NCBI GenBank assembly: GCA_934320845.1
Contig: CAKRFU010000001.1
Coordinates: 186,001-250,000, forward strand
DNA from: an uncultured Lachnospiraceae bacterium
Lineage (GTDB): Bacteria; Bacillota; Clostridia; Lachnospirales; Lachnospiraceae
Reading direction: 5' to 3'
Length of the DNA: 64,000 bases
The stretch's first letter is position 1, and every line of letters starts with the position of its first letter. The notes under the pieces are model-generated. The model saw nothing but the letters and a program-made list of their open reading frames with translations. It was not told where the DNA came from and did no database searches. The translations under genes and the position numbers were made by a program. Positions 36,045 through 46,044 of the stretch are shown one piece after another.

Positions 36045-37178
36045 TTATCGGATTTCATCAGATTTTCCATTTCCCAATAATATGTCTTTTATTCTGTTCT
36101 CAACAAGTGTTGCTGTCTTACGGTGTGTAGCTTCTGTCGGATGCCAGTTTATTCCAAGTCCGTCGGCATCTTCCTGTAGCGGAAGGTCAAGATAATAAAC
36201 ATTTTGTTCAAAATACTTTTCATTAATGTTCTTAACCGCATCTGATACACTTTTACATAATCGTTTATCCATTGTTCCAAGCATACATAAAACAGGAATA
36301 TTAGGATTTTTAGATTTTATTGTTTCAATGAATTTTACATATCCGTCAATAAATTCCTGATTTCTTGCATTATCATTGTCCGTATAACTTGCATCATTTG
36401 TTCCAAGATAAACAGTTATTAAATCCGGCACGAATAAACTATTGTCCCATTTTTCCCATTTGCTCACAGGTGTATGAAGATAATCTCTCTCACATCCCGC
36501 ATCGACATATTCATACAGCATTGGGACAAGCCATCCCGTATCCTTTACTTTTGGCACATCATCACCTATGTACGCAGTAATAACACCTTTTCCGTTCCAT
36601 GCAACAACGTTTACATCTGCATCAAGATGAGTTGCCGCAAGCAGTGAATATGCTTTCATCGGGTTTTCCTCCGATGTGTCATGTTCCACTTCGTCGACAT
36701 TTCCCTCGTTGCCGTATCCGCATGTAATCGAATCACCTATCATCTCTATCTTGAGTTTTTTAGGTAGTGGCGGCTCCAAAACAGCGTCATTGTCCGTCTC
36801 AATCCATTCAACACCGCATGCTGCATATTCTGCTTCTGAATATTTTATAAGCGTTACCGTAACATTTTTTTCCTCTGCTTCATCATAAAGCACATATTCT
36901 GCTTCATCCTTATCAAGACAAAATCTTTTGTATGGCTTATCATCACTTAAAGCACCGTATGACACATCACCATCTTTTTCTTCTTTTACATATACCGCCA
37001 CCCATGCATAATCTTTCCTGTCATGTTTGGATGCATCTGACAAAAGTTTTGCCTTCGCTGTCTTTCCGTTAAATCTAAATGAAATGCTTGTACCCGTATA
37101 TCCGAGATATCTTATGCCATCTCTGAATATAGTTCGTCCCGTCACCTTCACCCTTTGCTCATCTGCTGCAAATCTCAT
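36045..37178 (-). CDS. SGNH-hydrolase, CE2-like acetylesterase
   Basis: 377 residues, no signal peptide. An N-terminal beta-sandwich domain (about 1-135, GRTIFRDGIRYLGYTGTSISFRF) is typical of carbohydrate esterase family 2. The SGNH domain follows: block I IEMIGDSITCGYGNEG with the nucleophile Ser (near 151), Gly/Asn blocks (VAWNGKG, TVYLGTNDA) and the C-terminal His in INWHPTEATHR. CE2 enzymes deacetylate plant polysaccharides or oligosaccharides. With no export signal it may act on imported oligosaccharides. The ATG follows GAGGG. Single-gene unit. Confidence 0.88.
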   Translation of the reverse strand: MRFAADEQRVKVTGRTIFRDGIRYLGYTGTSISFRFNGKTAKAKLLSDASKHDRKDYAWVAVYVKEEKDGDVSYGALSDDKPYKRFCLDKDEAEYVLYDEAEEKNVTVTLIKYSEAEYAACGVEWIETDNDAVLEPPLPKKLKIEMIGDSITCGYGNEGNVDEVEHDTSEENPMKAYSLLAATHLDADVNVVAWNGKGVITAYIGDDVPKVKDTGWLVPMLYEYVDAGCERDYLHTPVSKWEKWDNSLFVPDLITVYLGTNDASYTDNDNARNQEFIDGYVKFIETIKSKNPNIPVLCMLGTMDKRLCKSVSDAVKNINEKYFEQNVYYLDLPLQEDADGLGINWHPTEATHRKTATLVENRIKDILLGNGKSDEIR

Positions 37179-37269
37179 AAATTTCCCTCATTTTCTTTTA
37201 TATTATCTGTTTTTGTTACCATTTCAATTAAAATTATTAAAGCTATTTGTTAATATTTTATTGTTGTCT

Positions 37270-38580
37270 TTATTTCTTTTTAGATTCCGTTGAAATCTCT
37301 GTACTCCTTTTTAAATCAATCCAGCATGCCTGTCTCAATTGAATTTCTCCATTTGATACATCTTCGCCTTTTAAAGCTCCGTCTGGCTGTACACACAATA
37401 TCTCATTTGAATTTTGTGCGTTTTCCTTAAGCCAATATGCGTTTTCTCCTGCTGGAATTAAATCTTTGTATTTTTCATATTCAGCTTTTGAAAGCTCAAA
37501 GAAATATTCTGGAAAACTGCTGTCCTGCGCTGACTTTACATAATTCTGAACTACGATAAGTGCCATCTCATTATCCGAATATTTTTTAAGCTGTTTGGTA
37601 TTTAACCAGCGGCGTGCCTTTGACTCATACCAGTCATTACTCTCTGACTCTTCCATCGAAAATCTTTTCTTCTTTCCGACTTTTTCTTTCATCATAAGCA
37701 CTTTTTCATCTGACGTTTTGTCGAGTATAACCCAGTTGGCTGTCCCGAATATAACTACATCACCAGGCTTTGCTTCACTTATGAATCTTTTTTCAATCTT
37801 CGCCGCTCTCGCCTGTGCATCATATTTTGTTTCAGCTTTTTTATAATTTATAAGTGCTGATTTAAATTTGCCTTTTTCTTCTTTTTTAAGTCCTATATGA
37901 TAGTAGCACTTTTTCATATTTCCGCTTGCCACCAAAAAACCGTTTGACTCTTTGTAATTGGCAATCGCAAGTTTATACTTGCCCTGTGACTGGTGGTACA
38001 TTCCTTTAACCATCGGAAATGCAGGAGTTTTTAAAAATGCTATAAATAAAAGTACAAAAACTGCTACTACTATTCCTCTTCTTTTATATGCCGCCTTTGT
38101 CTCAAGCTTTGCAATTCCGTGATTACATTCAACAATATACTTATCACATTTTTCTATATTGTATTTGAACTTTTTACACCGCTTAAAGTTTTCAATTGCA
38201 TCCGCATAGTCACTTTTTGTTTTTGCTTCTTTTAGTGTCAAAACCGCATTGTTAAACACTTTCACTGTTCCATCTTTTACAGCAATATCAGCTATTTCAA
38301 GACATTCCTGTCTTTTCTCATCGGCATCAAGATACCCCTGTATCTTATTAAACTTCTTTGCTGCACTATTCATTGTATAATAAATTCTCTCAAACCGTTC
38401 AACACAGTCAACGGCACCCATAAGCGAAACTGCATTTCTATATATTTTTTCTGCTGTTGAAAGAACTTTTACTTCTTTTCCTGCCGCCGCTTTTGCTTTA
38501 TCTCTTGCAGCTTTTATAGCTGCCCTTTTTTCTGCTTTAAAAGCTGAGTTGTCTTTTTTATTTTCCAAAGTTTCAGCCAT
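37270..38580 (-). CDS. Membrane-anchored TPR / DUF6273-like protein
   Basis: 436 residues from the ATG after GTGGAGG, which overlaps the upstream stop by eight bases. An N-terminal Lys/Ala-rich region (1-35) and a helical repeat region (about 36-170) precede one membrane helix (RGIVVAVFVLLFIAFL). TPR-like units follow (YHQSQGKYKLAIANYKESN, GLKKEEKGKFKSALINYKKAE). A C-terminal domain (about 265-425) has GTANWVILDKTSDEKVLMMKE and SNDWYESKARRWLN, the DUF6273 pattern, often found beside FGE-like or surface domains. Function is unknown; the TPR unit suggests protein binding. Confidence 0.7.
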   Translation of the reverse strand: MAETLENKKDNSAFKAEKRAAIKAARDKAKAAAGKEVKVLSTAEKIYRNAVSLMGAVDCVERFERIYYTMNSAAKKFNKIQGYLDADEKRQECLEIADIAVKDGTVKVFNNAVLTLKEAKTKSDYADAIENFKRCKKFKYNIEKCDKYIVECNHGIAKLETKAAYKRRGIVVAVFVLLFIAFLKTPAFPMVKGMYHQSQGKYKLAIANYKESNGFLVASGNMKKCYYHIGLKKEEKGKFKSALINYKKAETKYDAQARAAKIEKRFISEAKPGDVVIFGTANWVILDKTSDEKVLMMKEKVGKKKRFSMEESESNDWYESKARRWLNTKQLKKYSDNEMALIVVQNYVKSAQDSSFPEYFFELSKAEYEKYKDLIPAGENAYWLKENAQNSNEILCVQPDGALKGEDVSNGEIQLRQACWIDLKRSTEISTESKKK

Positions 38581-39232
38581 TTGCTTCCTCCACCTTATTT
38601 CTATGCTTCTCAAAGACCCTGCCGACATAATCAACGGTTGGTCCCATCATTATTACCATACATACAGTCATAATACCAACTTCCCCACCTGCTGCATATC
38701 CTATACATGTCGCTACAAGGTCATATATTATTCTCACTACCCTGAATGTATCTTTTCCCGTATATTTCTTTATCTTGTCACTTATAAGAAACGAAACCGC
38801 ATCATATGGTGCTGTACCATGTCCACTCTGCATATAAACGGCTGCCATAAGCACAAAAATTATAAGTCCAGGTATCAAAAAAGCAACTCTTGCACCCATG
38901 TCAAGATTTGTCGGTACATGAAATACACTTTTAAATACCCATGTAAAGAAATCTGCTGAATAACCCACAAGTATCATATTTCCAAGTGTACCTGTTCCTA
39001 TAAGATTTCTCTCAAAAACTACAACTATCACAAGAAGCACAAGATTTGAAATAAGCTGATAATTTCCAAATGTCATGCCAAGTTTTGCTGAAATTCCATA
39101 GTTCATTGCCGAATATGGGTCAGTTCCCATATCACTGAGTACGAGCATTGATACGCACATACCCATAAGTATGACAGCAATAATCATCATAAAAAAACTT
39201 TTTGTCCACTCTTTTGTAATCTTAAAATTCAT
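38573..39232 (-). CDS. YczE/YyaS/YitT-family membrane protein
   Basis: 219 residues, five or six membrane helices. The phrases MGMCVSMLVLSDMGTDPYSAMNYGIS, GTGTLGNMILVGYSADFFTW and GHGTAPYDAVSFLISDKI are typical of the YczE/YitT family, thought to be transporters of unknown substrate. The ATG follows GGGAAAA. The gene is translationally coupled to the TPR/DUF6273 gene downstream (overlap ATGGCTGA), so the two likely act together. Confidence 0.8.
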   Translation of the reverse strand: MNFKITKEWTKSFFMMIIAVILMGMCVSMLVLSDMGTDPYSAMNYGISAKLGMTFGNYQLISNLVLLVIVVVFERNLIGTGTLGNMILVGYSADFFTWVFKSVFHVPTNLDMGARVAFLIPGLIIFVLMAAVYMQSGHGTAPYDAVSFLISDKIKKYTGKDTFRVVRIIYDLVATCIGYAAGGEVGIMTVCMVIMMGPTVDYVGRVFEKHRNKVEEANG

Positions 39233-39449
39233 AAATTTTCCCTATTCCATTCTTTTTTTATACCCATCCCTAATATACATTTTAAGCTATCATACAAAAA
39301 CACGATTGTGCAGCTTAACTGTCGCTGGTCACTCCATAGTTGTAAACAGTAACTTTTAACGACTTTAACACAACTCATAATATCACAGCAATGCTCTATT
39401 GTCACGATTTTTCTTAAATGTTACAGTCTTGTTACTGTTCATACATCCT

Positions 39450-41456
39450 TTATTTCTTCTTATATTGTAAATTTGTCTGTCCGAAAACATATGGACTTGA
39501 ATTAACCTGTTTTTTTACTCCACTGTTTCTCAAATTCCTTTTTTCATTCTCAGAAGTGATTGTTCTTATATGATTTTGTTCCTCATTCTCTTTTTGTGCC
39601 TTCTCAAAATCTTTTCCCTGAAGTTCATAGACAAATCTTGATACATCGGCTTCCTTGTTAAATCTCTCCTTTACATAATATATATGAAGATGTTTTTTTG
39701 CCCTTGTGACAGCCACATAAAACATTCTTCTTTCTTCTTCCATATCAGCATCCAAAACAGCTTTTGAATGCGGTGTAACCCCCTCATTGGCATCGGGTAT
39801 AAATACGCACTCATATTCAAGTCCTTTTACTCCATGCATTGTCATAAGCGGCACTGCATCTGACTGCTCCTGCCCATTGTTTAACATTCTGCTCTTTGCT
39901 GCCTGCTCCTTTAATTCATCACTGTATGCTCTTATATATTCAAACCAATCCTCAAAATTATCATAACTTTTTGCCCCATCCTGAAGTTCATCAAGAAATT
40001 CCATCATTTCATCAGAACGTACACCCTTATAATCAGCATAATCTTTTATATAGTCATCGTAACCTATTCCATTTCTGATAAAGTTTATTGCCGCAAAAGG
40101 TTTGAGATTAGCAAGCATTCCCATGTCATACTCAAACTGTTCAAGTCTCTCTACCATCCATTCCTTATCTTCATAAAAGCTTTTAAGTTCTTCCATATCA
40201 ACAATACTTTCTGTAAACGATGCTCTGTGCACATACCTTTTTGGTCTATTAATAATGCGCAGAAAATCTGCTCTCTCCCTGCTGCCCCGTGCTATTTTTA
40301 TATATGTTATAATATCTTTTGCAATCCAATGGTCATAAATATTTGGAATACATTCTTTCATAACAAAAGGAATGTTAAATTCCATAAGTTTTGAACTGAG
40401 TGTTCTCGCCTGTGTATTTGTTCTGAAAAGAACCGCCATCTCACTGTATAGAATACCTTTGTCTCTGTATTCAAGGATTTTTGCTCTTATGCTCTCGCAT
40501 TCTTCTGATACTCTACTAAACTCCTTTATCTCGACTTCCTCACCGTATTCATTGTATGCTTCAAGCCTTTTCTCAAGTCTGTTTTCATTTTGGGCAATAA
40601 TTTTTGATGCTGATTCGACTATACTTTTACTACATCTGTAATTTATGCCAAGTACATATTTTTCAGCATCCTTATAATCTTTTAAGAACTGTTTCATAAT
40701 ATCAGGTTTTGCACCCCTGAATCCGTAAATAGACTGATCATCGTCCCCAACTATGAACAGATTGTTTTTAGGTGATGCAAGCATTTTTACTATATCATAC
40801 TGAACCTTATTTATATCCTGAAATTCATCTATAAGAATATAAGGGTACTGCCTCTGCCACATCTGCCTTATATCCTCTCTTGCCTTCAAAAGTTCATAAC
40901 AGTACACCAGCATATCATCAAAATCAATAAGCCTTCTGCTCTCCAATTTACTCTGATACCCCGAATATACTCTTCTAAACGACTCCCCGGGACAGTTTGG
41001 TGAATAATAATGCCTTAAGTCTAACATCTCTCCTTTTACTTTGCTTATCTCGCTCTCAAGCTCATTCAGAAAATCATTCTCATCCTGTATCTCTATTTCT
41101 TCCTTGTTGACCAATTCTCTTAAAAGCTGGCGTTTGACATCATCACGTATAATATTATCTGCAGTGTAATGATATGCATATTTTAATATTGTAAAAAATA
41201 TGGCATGAAATGTACCAAAGTACACTCTTTTTGAATCACCTGATACCATAGCCTCATATCTTCTTTTCATCTGTACGGCTGCCGCTTTAGTAAAAGTGAT
41301 AACAAGAATATTTGTATTTTTTACACCTTTTTCCTCAACAAGATATTTTATACGCTCAGTTATAACTCTTGTCTTTCCTGAACCAGGCGTTCCTACAACA
41401 AGGCATGGGCCGTTAAAATGTTCTATTGATTTTTTCTGCTGTTCGTTTAAATTCAA
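39450..41456 (-). CDS. UvrD/PcrA-type (superfamily I) DNA helicase
   Basis: 668 residues from a TTG start that follows TTAGGAG by eight bases; a TTG 13 codons earlier is possible. Helicase motifs in order: VVGTPGSGKTRVITERI, ILIDEFQDINKVQYDIV, GDDDQSIYGFRGAKPDIM, INYRCSKSIV, LMTMHGVKGLEYECVFIPDANEG and EERRMFYVAVTRAKKHLHI. It is shorter than PcrA/UvrD (about 720-740), mainly at the C-terminal end, which lacks the usual PcrA tail. It unwinds DNA 3' to 5' by ATP hydrolysis in repair or plasmid maintenance. The main PcrA is probably elsewhere. Confidence 0.93.
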   Translation of the reverse strand: MNLNEQQKKSIEHFNGPCLVVGTPGSGKTRVITERIKYLVEEKGVKNTNILVITFTKAAAVQMKRRYEAMVSGDSKRVYFGTFHAIFFTILKYAYHYTADNIIRDDVKRQLLRELVNKEEIEIQDENDFLNELESEISKVKGEMLDLRHYYSPNCPGESFRRVYSGYQSKLESRRLIDFDDMLVYCYELLKAREDIRQMWQRQYPYILIDEFQDINKVQYDIVKMLASPKNNLFIVGDDDQSIYGFRGAKPDIMKQFLKDYKDAEKYVLGINYRCSKSIVESASKIIAQNENRLEKRLEAYNEYGEEVEIKEFSRVSEECESIRAKILEYRDKGILYSEMAVLFRTNTQARTLSSKLMEFNIPFVMKECIPNIYDHWIAKDIITYIKIARGSRERADFLRIINRPKRYVHRASFTESIVDMEELKSFYEDKEWMVERLEQFEYDMGMLANLKPFAAINFIRNGIGYDDYIKDYADYKGVRSDEMMEFLDELQDGAKSYDNFEDWFEYIRAYSDELKEQAAKSRMLNNGQEQSDAVPLMTMHGVKGLEYECVFIPDANEGVTPHSKAVLDADMEEERRMFYVAVTRAKKHLHIYYVKERFNKEADVSRFVYELQGKDFEKAQKENEEQNHIRTITSENEKRNLRNSGVKKQVNSSPYVFGQTNLQYKKK

Positions 41457-41511
41457 AACTGTTACTCCTAACCGATTACTATTTGCAAAAAACAAAATTT
41501 ACTCTAACTGA

Positions 41512-41555
41512 TTTTGGCAGGATTTCAAAACATAGCCTATGAAATCCTGCCAAAA
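41512..41555. promoter_or_regulatory. Intercistronic 16-bp hairpin
   Basis: TTTTGGCAGGATTTCA pairs perfectly with TGAAATCCTGCCAAAA (12-base loop) between the sirtuin-like and helicase genes. There is no proper U-run on either strand, so a processing or weak terminator role is likely. Confidence 0.5.
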
Positions 41556-41597
41556 ATAATCTCTTAAAATTTATAATTTATATTTTTCCTAAAGATA

Positions 41598-42335
41598 TTA
41601 AAAGTCCATAACCTGCGCAAACATCTCCCTTATATTGCCATACGCTCTGTAATTTGCGCATTCATCACCAGCTTTTTCCTTATCATTTAAAAGAAGAAGT
41701 TTGTCCCCTTTATAATATTTAACCATATAGCGGCATAATGTCGAGTTTATACTGGCTCCCAACACCAAAAGTATACTTGCATTTTCAACAGCATTGCTTG
41801 CCTGACTTATCTTTCCGTTGTCAAGCATCTCTCCCAATAATGAAAAACCAGGACGAAGCGGTATTCCACATTGTTCGCAAACAGGTATTCCCTTCGAATG
41901 TTTTATGTATCCTGAGTCATATATTCTCTTGCATTTTGGGCATATATTTTTATCTACCGAACCATGAAGCTGAATTACATTATTGCAGCCGACCTTTTCA
42001 TATAGGGAGTACACCGAACGTGTGACTACAGCACTCAATTTACTGCATTGCTGTAACTTATATATCCCGTAATGAATAGATGATGGCTGTGGATTTTCAA
42101 TATTCAATATAACTTCCTTATAATACTTAAAAAATATTTCTGCACGTCTTGCATAAAAAAGCGAGGACGCTATTTCATCATTTGAATAGCCATACTTTTG
42201 CTCAATGTCATACGCAATATGTTCAGCAGTAACACCGTTAAGACCAATGTCATATGTAATATTCATCCCGGCTAATACAACTATATTTCCTCCACTGCGT
42301 ATAATATCTCTCATTTCTTCAAGAACCTGCTTCAT
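41598..42335 (-). CDS. Divergent sirtuin (Sir2-like) protein
   Basis: 245 residues from the ATG after AAAGGAG. Sirtuin features kept: the His region VIQLHGSVDKNICPKC, a four-Cys zinc module (CPKC ... CEQC) with GIPLRPGFSLLGEML, and a Rossmann-like end LLVLGASIN. The normally invariant NAD loop GAGxS with IPDFR is replaced by VVLAGMNITYDIGLNG, and the downstream FYARRAEIFFKYYKE region also differs. So it may be a non-deacylase relative or an enzyme with altered NAD use. It lies between the helicase and a cytidylate-kinase-like gene. Substrate unknown. Confidence 0.8.
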   Translation of the reverse strand: MKQVLEEMRDIIRSGGNIVVLAGMNITYDIGLNGVTAEHIAYDIEQKYGYSNDEIASSLFYARRAEIFFKYYKEVILNIENPQPSSIHYGIYKLQQCSKLSAVVTRSVYSLYEKVGCNNVIQLHGSVDKNICPKCKRIYDSGYIKHSKGIPVCEQCGIPLRPGFSLLGEMLDNGKISQASNAVENASILLVLGASINSTLCRYMVKYYKGDKLLLLNDKEKAGDECANYRAYGNIREMFAQVMDF

Positions 42336-42365
42336 ATATACTCCTTTCAAGCCGACCTACATGTG

Positions 42366-42974
42366 TCACTCTCCAAGATATGTACAAATACTTTTCACGG
42401 CATTATCAATTCCAAAAAGGTCACTCCTGATAACAAGGTCATAATTATTTAAATCTGTCCATTTTTCACCGACATGATAATTATAATAATTTCCTCTGCG
42501 TTTGTCATTCTTCATGATGACATCTGCTGCCTTATTTTCCTCAATGCCGTATTCTCTTATAGCTCTCTCTATTCTAAAAGTCATAGCTGCTTTAATAAAG
42601 AGGTTACATACATCATCTCTTTCCTTCAAAACATAATCAGCACATCTTCCTACAATAATACAAGGACCTTCCTCTGCAACTTTTCTGATAACATCAGACT
42701 GTGCAAGAAAAATTCTGTCATCAAGTGAAAGTCCGCTAAATCCAAAATCCTGATTTCCATAGACATTTATGCCCATGGCAAGTGAGTATAAAAGACTATT
42801 TGTAGCTTTGTCCTCAGCTCTCGCAAATGTTTCCTCAGCAAAACCGCTTTCCTTTGCCGCTCTTGTAATGATTTCATTGTCATAAAATGGTATGTTGTAA
42901 TGTTCAGCCAGTTTTTGACCAATTTCACGTCCACCACTTCCATACTGTCTGCTTATCGTAATAATCTTCTTCAT
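42366..42974 (-). CDS. Cytidylate kinase-like family protein
   Basis: 202 residues. TISRQYGSGGREIGQKLAEHY has the P-loop of the cytidylate-kinase-like family (AAK6/PF13189), followed by FYDNEIITRAAKESGFAEETF, CIIVGRCADYVLKERDDVCN and NYDLVIRSDLFGIDNAVKSI. The family is common in Clostridia and distinct from Cmk. Substrate nucleotides are not established. The gap to the sirtuin gene downstream is 30 bases, so they are probably co-transcribed. The ATG follows a run of G's. Confidence 0.85.
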   Translation of the reverse strand: MKKIITISRQYGSGGREIGQKLAEHYNIPFYDNEIITRAAKESGFAEETFARAEDKATNSLLYSLAMGINVYGNQDFGFSGLSLDDRIFLAQSDVIRKVAEEGPCIIVGRCADYVLKERDDVCNLFIKAAMTFRIERAIREYGIEENKAADVIMKNDKRRGNYYNYHVGEKWTDLNNYDLVIRSDLFGIDNAVKSICTYLGE

Positions 42975-43137
42975 AGGTCATACCCCCTGTTCCAAACAGC
43001 TATTATAATTAGCTATTTTTCATAAATTGTTATAGTTATATTATACACTTTTTTTGCTATTTGCACAATGAATTTCTACTATAACACCAAAAAAACTCCC
43101 GCTATTTTCTATTCATATTTAATGATGCCAAATCCAG

Positions 43138-44823
43138 CTATCGTTTCATCCATGCATTTTCGGGATTGCTCTTTATCTCCTGTTTATTCTCGTACATAAT
43201 TTCGTCTGCTCTTTTGAAAATATCATCAAAACAGCTATATTGTTTGTTGTCATATTCTGCAATTCCAACAGCAACAGATGCAATATACTCATCAGGATAC
43301 ATTTCATTTATCTGTTCAAACTGTTCTTTAAGTATGTTTTCACAATGAGCTATATTGTTTAAATCTTCTCCCTCAACTACAACAACAAATTCATCCCCTC
43401 CGATTCTGAATACCGGACTTCGTTTAAACGCACGACATATACAGCGGCAGGAATCTATAATAAGTATATTTCCTTTCTCATGACCAAAATTATCATTTAC
43501 ATATTTAAGACCGTTTACATCAAATAATGCCAATGCAAACTTTTCATTTCCACTCCTGATATTTTCATCTAATTCTTTTGTATATTCCTTATATGCAGTG
43601 ACATTTTTTACACCCGTCAAACCGTCCACATATGCCTTTTTATTTGCATAATTTAATGCATCCTGAAGTTCAACTATCTCCTGTTTTTCATCGGAAATAT
43701 CCTGTACTGCAAACAGAACATGCATTAAATTACCGTTTTCGTCTCTGTCAACTTCTATAAATCTTGCACGACACCATCCCTTTCGCTTTCCCCTATACTC
43801 TGTAGATATATATTTATTCTTTCCCATTCTTTTATCAAGTGTTGATAAATCAGTAAACTCAAGCATCATATTTATATGATTTGATATCGGCAGATTTGAA
43901 AAAAGCCTGTTTAAAGCTTCTGATGCGCTTCTGGTGTCCCCTGCCATTTCACTGACAAGTGGAATTTTTTTAATTTCATCATACTCATCCATACGCATAT
44001 GAATGTAATACATGAACACATAAATATTTGCCAGTGAACCTACTATATTATGTTGTCTTTTCTCATCCTCAAGTGCCGCACGCAGTTCTGCCTGCGAATA
44101 TTCAAGTTCAATATTTTTTCTTATAACTTCCTGTGCAACTTCATCCACACTTAGACTCATATATGCTATCAAAACACCTATGCAGACTCCCAGCGTAAGC
44201 ATATTGCTTTCGGGCAGCATATTTTGTATTATACTGCCAAAAAATACCGGAATCATAAATGCTGCCAATATACCATATCTTTTTCTTCTCTGTGCATTCT
44301 TTTTATCAAGTGCATCTCTAAGCAAAGCAAAACCTGCAAACAACATATATGCTGCCGGAATCACAAATAACAATTCAAAATATGGACCTTTTTTGAATAC
44401 TCCGTTTGCCGAAACATAATATAAACCGTCTATATAACAAGATAATATGACAATAAAAAAATACACAAATAACGGTATCGCACAATACAGATAACTGGTC
44501 TTATTTGATATAAGTGCCGACTCCCGAAATATCCCCGAGTAAATAAACCACAAAAATATAGTTAATCCGAATGCCACAAATGAAATTATTGCAAAAAAGT
44601 ATCTTATACTCCCGTTCATTCTAAGCACACCATAATCCGCAAGATGACCGATTGCAAATGCAGTCACCATAAACTGACTGCTCACAACTATTGAAAAGTA
44701 CAGTTTCATGAAAATATCTTTTTTTCGCCATCCATATATTTTTATTATAACCAAAAACAGCATTATGACACATATCATATCTGTTTTTGTATATAAAAAA
44801 GCATTTCTAATTAATTCATACAT
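43138..44823 (-). CDS. Membrane-bound diguanylate cyclase (GGDEF)
   Basis: 561 residues from the ATG after GGAGG. About seven N-terminal membrane helices (1-230) form a 7TM-like sensor. A coiled segment (NIELEYSQAELRAALEDEK), a PAS-like region (about 270-370) and a GGDEF domain (about 385-550) follow. The domain has DVNGLKYVNDNFGHEKGN and an intact FRIGGDEFVVVVEG. No RxxD inhibitory site stands five residues before GGDEF. It should make c-di-GMP. The next gene encodes an HD-GYP response regulator, giving paired synthesis and breakdown. Signal unknown. Confidence 0.9.
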   Translation of the reverse strand: MYELIRNAFLYTKTDMICVIMLFLVIIKIYGWRKKDIFMKLYFSIVVSSQFMVTAFAIGHLADYGVLRMNGSIRYFFAIISFVAFGLTIFLWFIYSGIFRESALISNKTSYLYCAIPLFVYFFIVILSCYIDGLYYVSANGVFKKGPYFELLFVIPAAYMLFAGFALLRDALDKKNAQRRKRYGILAAFMIPVFFGSIIQNMLPESNMLTLGVCIGVLIAYMSLSVDEVAQEVIRKNIELEYSQAELRAALEDEKRQHNIVGSLANIYVFMYYIHMRMDEYDEIKKIPLVSEMAGDTRSASEALNRLFSNLPISNHINMMLEFTDLSTLDKRMGKNKYISTEYRGKRKGWCRARFIEVDRDENGNLMHVLFAVQDISDEKQEIVELQDALNYANKKAYVDGLTGVKNVTAYKEYTKELDENIRSGNEKFALALFDVNGLKYVNDNFGHEKGNILIIDSCRCICRAFKRSPVFRIGGDEFVVVVEGEDLNNIAHCENILKEQFEQINEMYPDEYIASVAVGIAEYDNKQYSCFDDIFKRADEIMYENKQEIKSNPENAWMKR

Positions 44824-44917
44824 CTTACGCCTCCCTACAAACATCTACGTATCATAGTATGTCCAAAACCAGGCGGTATCATAATCTTAGTTTATGCCAT
44901 GTAATCAATGATATTCA

Positions 44918-45958
44918 TTATTTTTCATGCATATCGTAATTTTTATCTTCGTCTATCATTTCAAGCATAATCTCAGCAAATACCGGGTCAAATTGTGTTC
45001 CTTTTCCCTTTTCAATCTCCAAACGAACAATTTCCTGGCTCAATACATCTCTATAACTTCTTTTTGATGTCATTGCATCATACGCATCTGCAACCCCTAT
45101 TATTCTCGCCAATTCCGGAATATCTTTTCCCTTAAGGCCATCCGGATATCCTTTACCGTCATATCTCTCATGATGCCATCTTGCACCGATTGCGATATTA
45201 GGTATCTCTGAAATATTTGATAAAATATCACCTCCAATAGACGGATGTGTTTTTATGATTTCGTACTCCTCATCAGTAAGCTTTCCTGTTTTATTTATGA
45301 TTTCGTTCGGTATACCTATTTTCCCTATATCGTGCAGCATTCCTGCAAAATAAATATCCTCCTGCTTCTCTTCATCATATCCATACCGTCCAGCTATCTC
45401 TCTTGAATACATCGCAACTCTCTGTGAATGTCCCTTTGTATACCTGTCCTTTGCATCAATAGCTCCTGCAAGCGACTGCATAACCTGTATGGATAACCTC
45501 TGAAACTGTTTTTTCTTTTCTTCCGCTTTTCTCGTCTGTTTATCTACCTCATCCTGAAGATTTTTTTGCAATTTGTCAAGCTGTATAACTCTTCTTACTC
45601 TCTGAATCATAATTTCAGGCACAAAAGGTTTGGCTATAAAATCCTGAGCACCTTCTTTAAAACTTCTCACTTCCATTGCCTTATCATCATCGGCCGTAAG
45701 GAAAATCACCGGAAGGTCTACAGGTATATTTTCATTATGTCTGATTTCTGACATTACTTCAAATCCGTTCATATCCGGCATATGTAAATCAAGCAAAACA
45801 AGATCAACACTATTTTTCTCAAGAAAAGCAATAGCCTCTGTACCCGACTGCGCCATACTTACATTAAATTCTTCCTGCAGTATCTTTTCTGCCAGCATAA
45901 GGTTTGTTTTTTTATCATCAACAACAAGTATCTGCCAGTCTTTTTCATACTTACACAT
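44918..45958 (-). CDS. Response regulator with HD-GYP c-di-GMP phosphodiesterase domain
   Basis: 346 residues. A receiver (1-120) with LVVDDKK, phospho-acceptor Asp in SVDLVLLDLHMPDMNGFEVM and Lys in FIAKPF is followed by a coiled linker (about 125-160) and an HD-GYP domain. This keeps HSQRVAMYSREI, the metal pair MLHDIGKIGIP, THPSIGGDIL and the HHERYDGKGYPDGL signature. Such proteins hydrolyse c-di-GMP when phosphorylated. It probably opposes the GGDEF protein encoded just downstream, about 95 bases away on the same strand. The start follows AAAGGCGG. Confidence 0.95.
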   Translation of the reverse strand: MCKYEKDWQILVVDDKKTNLMLAEKILQEEFNVSMAQSGTEAIAFLEKNSVDLVLLDLHMPDMNGFEVMSEIRHNENIPVDLPVIFLTADDDKAMEVRSFKEGAQDFIAKPFVPEIMIQRVRRVIQLDKLQKNLQDEVDKQTRKAEEKKKQFQRLSIQVMQSLAGAIDAKDRYTKGHSQRVAMYSREIAGRYGYDEEKQEDIYFAGMLHDIGKIGIPNEIINKTGKLTDEEYEIIKTHPSIGGDILSNISEIPNIAIGARWHHERYDGKGYPDGLKGKDIPELARIIGVADAYDAMTSKRSYRDVLSQEIVRLEIEKGKGTQFDPVFAEIMLEMIDEDKNYDMHEK

Positions 45959-46044
45959 AAACTTATCCGCCTTTCTTATGTGTCTTATATAATCTTTATC
46001 AAAATGTATTTATATTTTATAATCTTATAATATTAAACATAAAA

